Below, piece after piece: positions 4,323 to 5,346 of a stretch of DNA of 5,346 nucleotides. Numbering within the stretch: position 1 is the stretch's first letter; every line of letters starts with the position of its first letter. The notes under the pieces are model-generated. The model made no database searches. It had not been told where the DNA came from and saw only the letters and a program-made list of their open reading frames with translations. Location of the stretch: the NCBI GenBank assembly GCA_937892835.1, contig CALBHM010000077.1, forward strand, positions 1-5,346, in the 5' to 3' direction. Both the position numbers and the translations under genes were made by a program. Origin of the DNA: an uncultured Ruminococcus sp. (lineage in GTDB: Bacteria > Bacillota > Clostridia > Oscillospirales > Acutalibacteraceae).

Positions 4323-5346
4323 TCATTTAGTTTTATTTATTATCGTTTTTACGAGCTTTATGATATCATTTATTATAAGTCTGATTTTGTCGAAAAATGT
4401 CGAATGATTCTCAATCGTCAATTCGGGCAAAATGTTTTTACCGTCAAAAATTGTAAATCTCGGATATTCCTCAAAGGTTTCAACTGTAGCCTGACCGTCA
4501 TATTTCATGAATTTGCGAATCATATTCTTTAATGCCGCATCATCACTGCCATGCTTCATGTTTTTCACAAACCATGTCTGTTCCGGGAAAAGACAAGTCG
4601 AAGCATCAACGGTTTTGTCGGGTGAGATGTATTTTGCATCAGATGTTATGTTGTCAAGCGTCTTGCCGTATTCGCTTGCCGTTGCGCCGAATGAGGCATA
4701 TTTAACGTCAATGATTCCGTCGCCGAGATTGCTTGCTGAGGGAGTCATCGGGAGCGAGGAGTAGCCGTAACGTGTGATTACATAAACATTGCAATTCTCG
4801 TCTACCTTTTTCAGTGTTTCAGTCTTTTTGCAGCGGACAAGGGTGTTATAATTTTCGATTTTCGCTTTCAGTGCGGAATAATCGGTATCCGAATCGCCGT
4901 AGATTTTGTTGAAAACGAAATCAATCGCTTCGTCAAGATACTCGTCGGGAACCATTGCCCAAACTGCAAGCCAGCCGCCGAACAGAGGAACGATTGACTG
5001 TGAGCAAACATCTTTTTGAATTTTTTCGCTCAATCCGTTTAATCCCTTTGTGATGATATCCATCAATCCCGTATCATGAACGGCTTTGATTGCTGCATTG
5101 ATAAGGTGTTCATACTCATTGCCTTGAAAAGCATAAAAGAGATAATTTTGAAGTGCATCACCGCCGAAGGTTAATTGACCGGTCATCAATTCACCTGTGT
5201 AGGTCTCGCCGTAAACTGCCGTTGAATTGAAAACAACCGTTTTAACTTTATCGCAGCCGTAAATTGAGAAATATGCTGTTGCAACAACACCGCCGAAGCT
5301 GTGGCAGGTAAGCGCAACCTGGTCACAGCCCGAAGCTTCAAGAACG
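4323..5346 (-). CDS. Alpha/beta-fold hydrolase, lipase/esterase-like, 5' end beyond the window
   Basis: The frame is open from the stop codon to the right edge with no interruption, giving 340 residues of an incomplete protein; internal TTG/ATG codons near 5184-5189 are not the real start. The nucleophile elbow is VALTCHSFGG (residues 10-19 of the fragment), with probable nucleophile S16 (codon 5298-5300) followed by the usual GGVVATAY helix. Plausible triad partners are an aspartate in LGDGIIDV (D209 or D213; codon of D209 at 4719-4721), which resembles the DGxV segment of lipases, and H265 in MKHG (codon 4551-4553). The region from about 70 to 190 looks like a helical lid or cap. The C-terminus is a lysine- and isoleucine-rich amphipathic segment (DKIRLIINDIIKLVK) that could touch a membrane. 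Substrate is unknown; a lipase or carboxylesterase role is an inference from the fold. Any signal peptide lies outside the window. It ends at the bidirectional terminator. Confidence 0.82.
   Translation of the reverse strand, partial: VLEASGCDQVALTCHSFGGVVATAYFSIYGCDKVKTVVFNSTAVYGETYTGELMTGQLTFGGDALQNYLFYAFQGNEYEHLINAAIKAVHDTGLMDIITKGLNGLSEKIQKDVCSQSIVPLFGGWLAVWAMVPDEYLDEAIDFVFNKIYGDSDTDYSALKAKIENYNTLVRCKKTETLKKVDENCNVYVITRYGYSSLPMTPSASNLGDGIIDVKYASFGATASEYGKTLDNITSDAKYISPDKTVDASTCLFPEQTWFVKNMKHGSDDAALKNMIRKFMKYDGQATVETFEEYPRFTIFDGKNILPELTIENHSTFFDKIRLIINDIIKLVKTIINKTK

Noticed and set aside
4323..5189. Treating the hydrolase as a complete 288-residue protein starting near 5189
   Set aside because: The same frame stays open to the right edge and encodes the conserved nucleophile elbow CHSFGG upstream, so the true start is outside the window.

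Overview
The window looks like an ordinary chromosomal stretch from a low- to mid-G+C Firmicute, most likely a gut clostridium of the Ruminococcaceae/Oscillospiraceae type. This rests on the style of the proteins, strong AGGAGG-like ribosome binding sites, near-consensus sigma-A promoters with 17-base spacers, and compact gene spacing. The taxonomic call is an inference; no rRNA or other marker gene settles it.

Layout from left to right. (1) Bases 1-138, minus strand: the first 46 codons of the translation-associated P-loop NTPase YchF. (2) A 165-base divergent intergenic region with one promoter for ychF, one for the rightward genes, and between them a perfect 9-base inverted repeat (210-235) that abuts the rightward -35 box and could be an operator. 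(3) A rightward two-gene unit: a GH36-type alpha-galactosidase (304-1974), then a trimeric-type dUTPase, dut (1986-2489), 11 bases later, closed by an intrinsic terminator (2515-2554). (4) A leftward two-gene unit that converges on that terminator: a pyridoxamine/pyridoxal kinase (3098-3943) followed by the tRNA wobble methyltransferase trmL (2558-3073), driven by an extended -10 promoter at 3974-4002. (5) A second divergent region (3944-4076) with another 9-base inverted repeat enclosing a ribosome binding site and a three-codon ORF. (6) A 56-codon gene (4077-4247) for a small glycine-rich, basic, probably membrane-associated protein. (7) A strong, apparently bidirectional terminator (4258-4305). 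(8) A leftward alpha/beta-hydrolase (lipase-like) gene whose 5' end lies beyond the right edge (4323-5346).

The genes do not form one pathway. They are housekeeping functions (YchF, dUTPase, TrmL, vitamin B6 salvage) interleaved with a sugar hydrolase and a lipase-like hydrolase. I found no sign of a mobile element, phage, CRISPR array, defence system or RNA gene. The points most worth a second look are the two inverted repeats in the divergent promoter regions, the small glycine-rich protein, and the alpha/beta hydrolase with a cysteine in its nucleophile-elbow motif. I see no convincing undescribed multi-gene system here.
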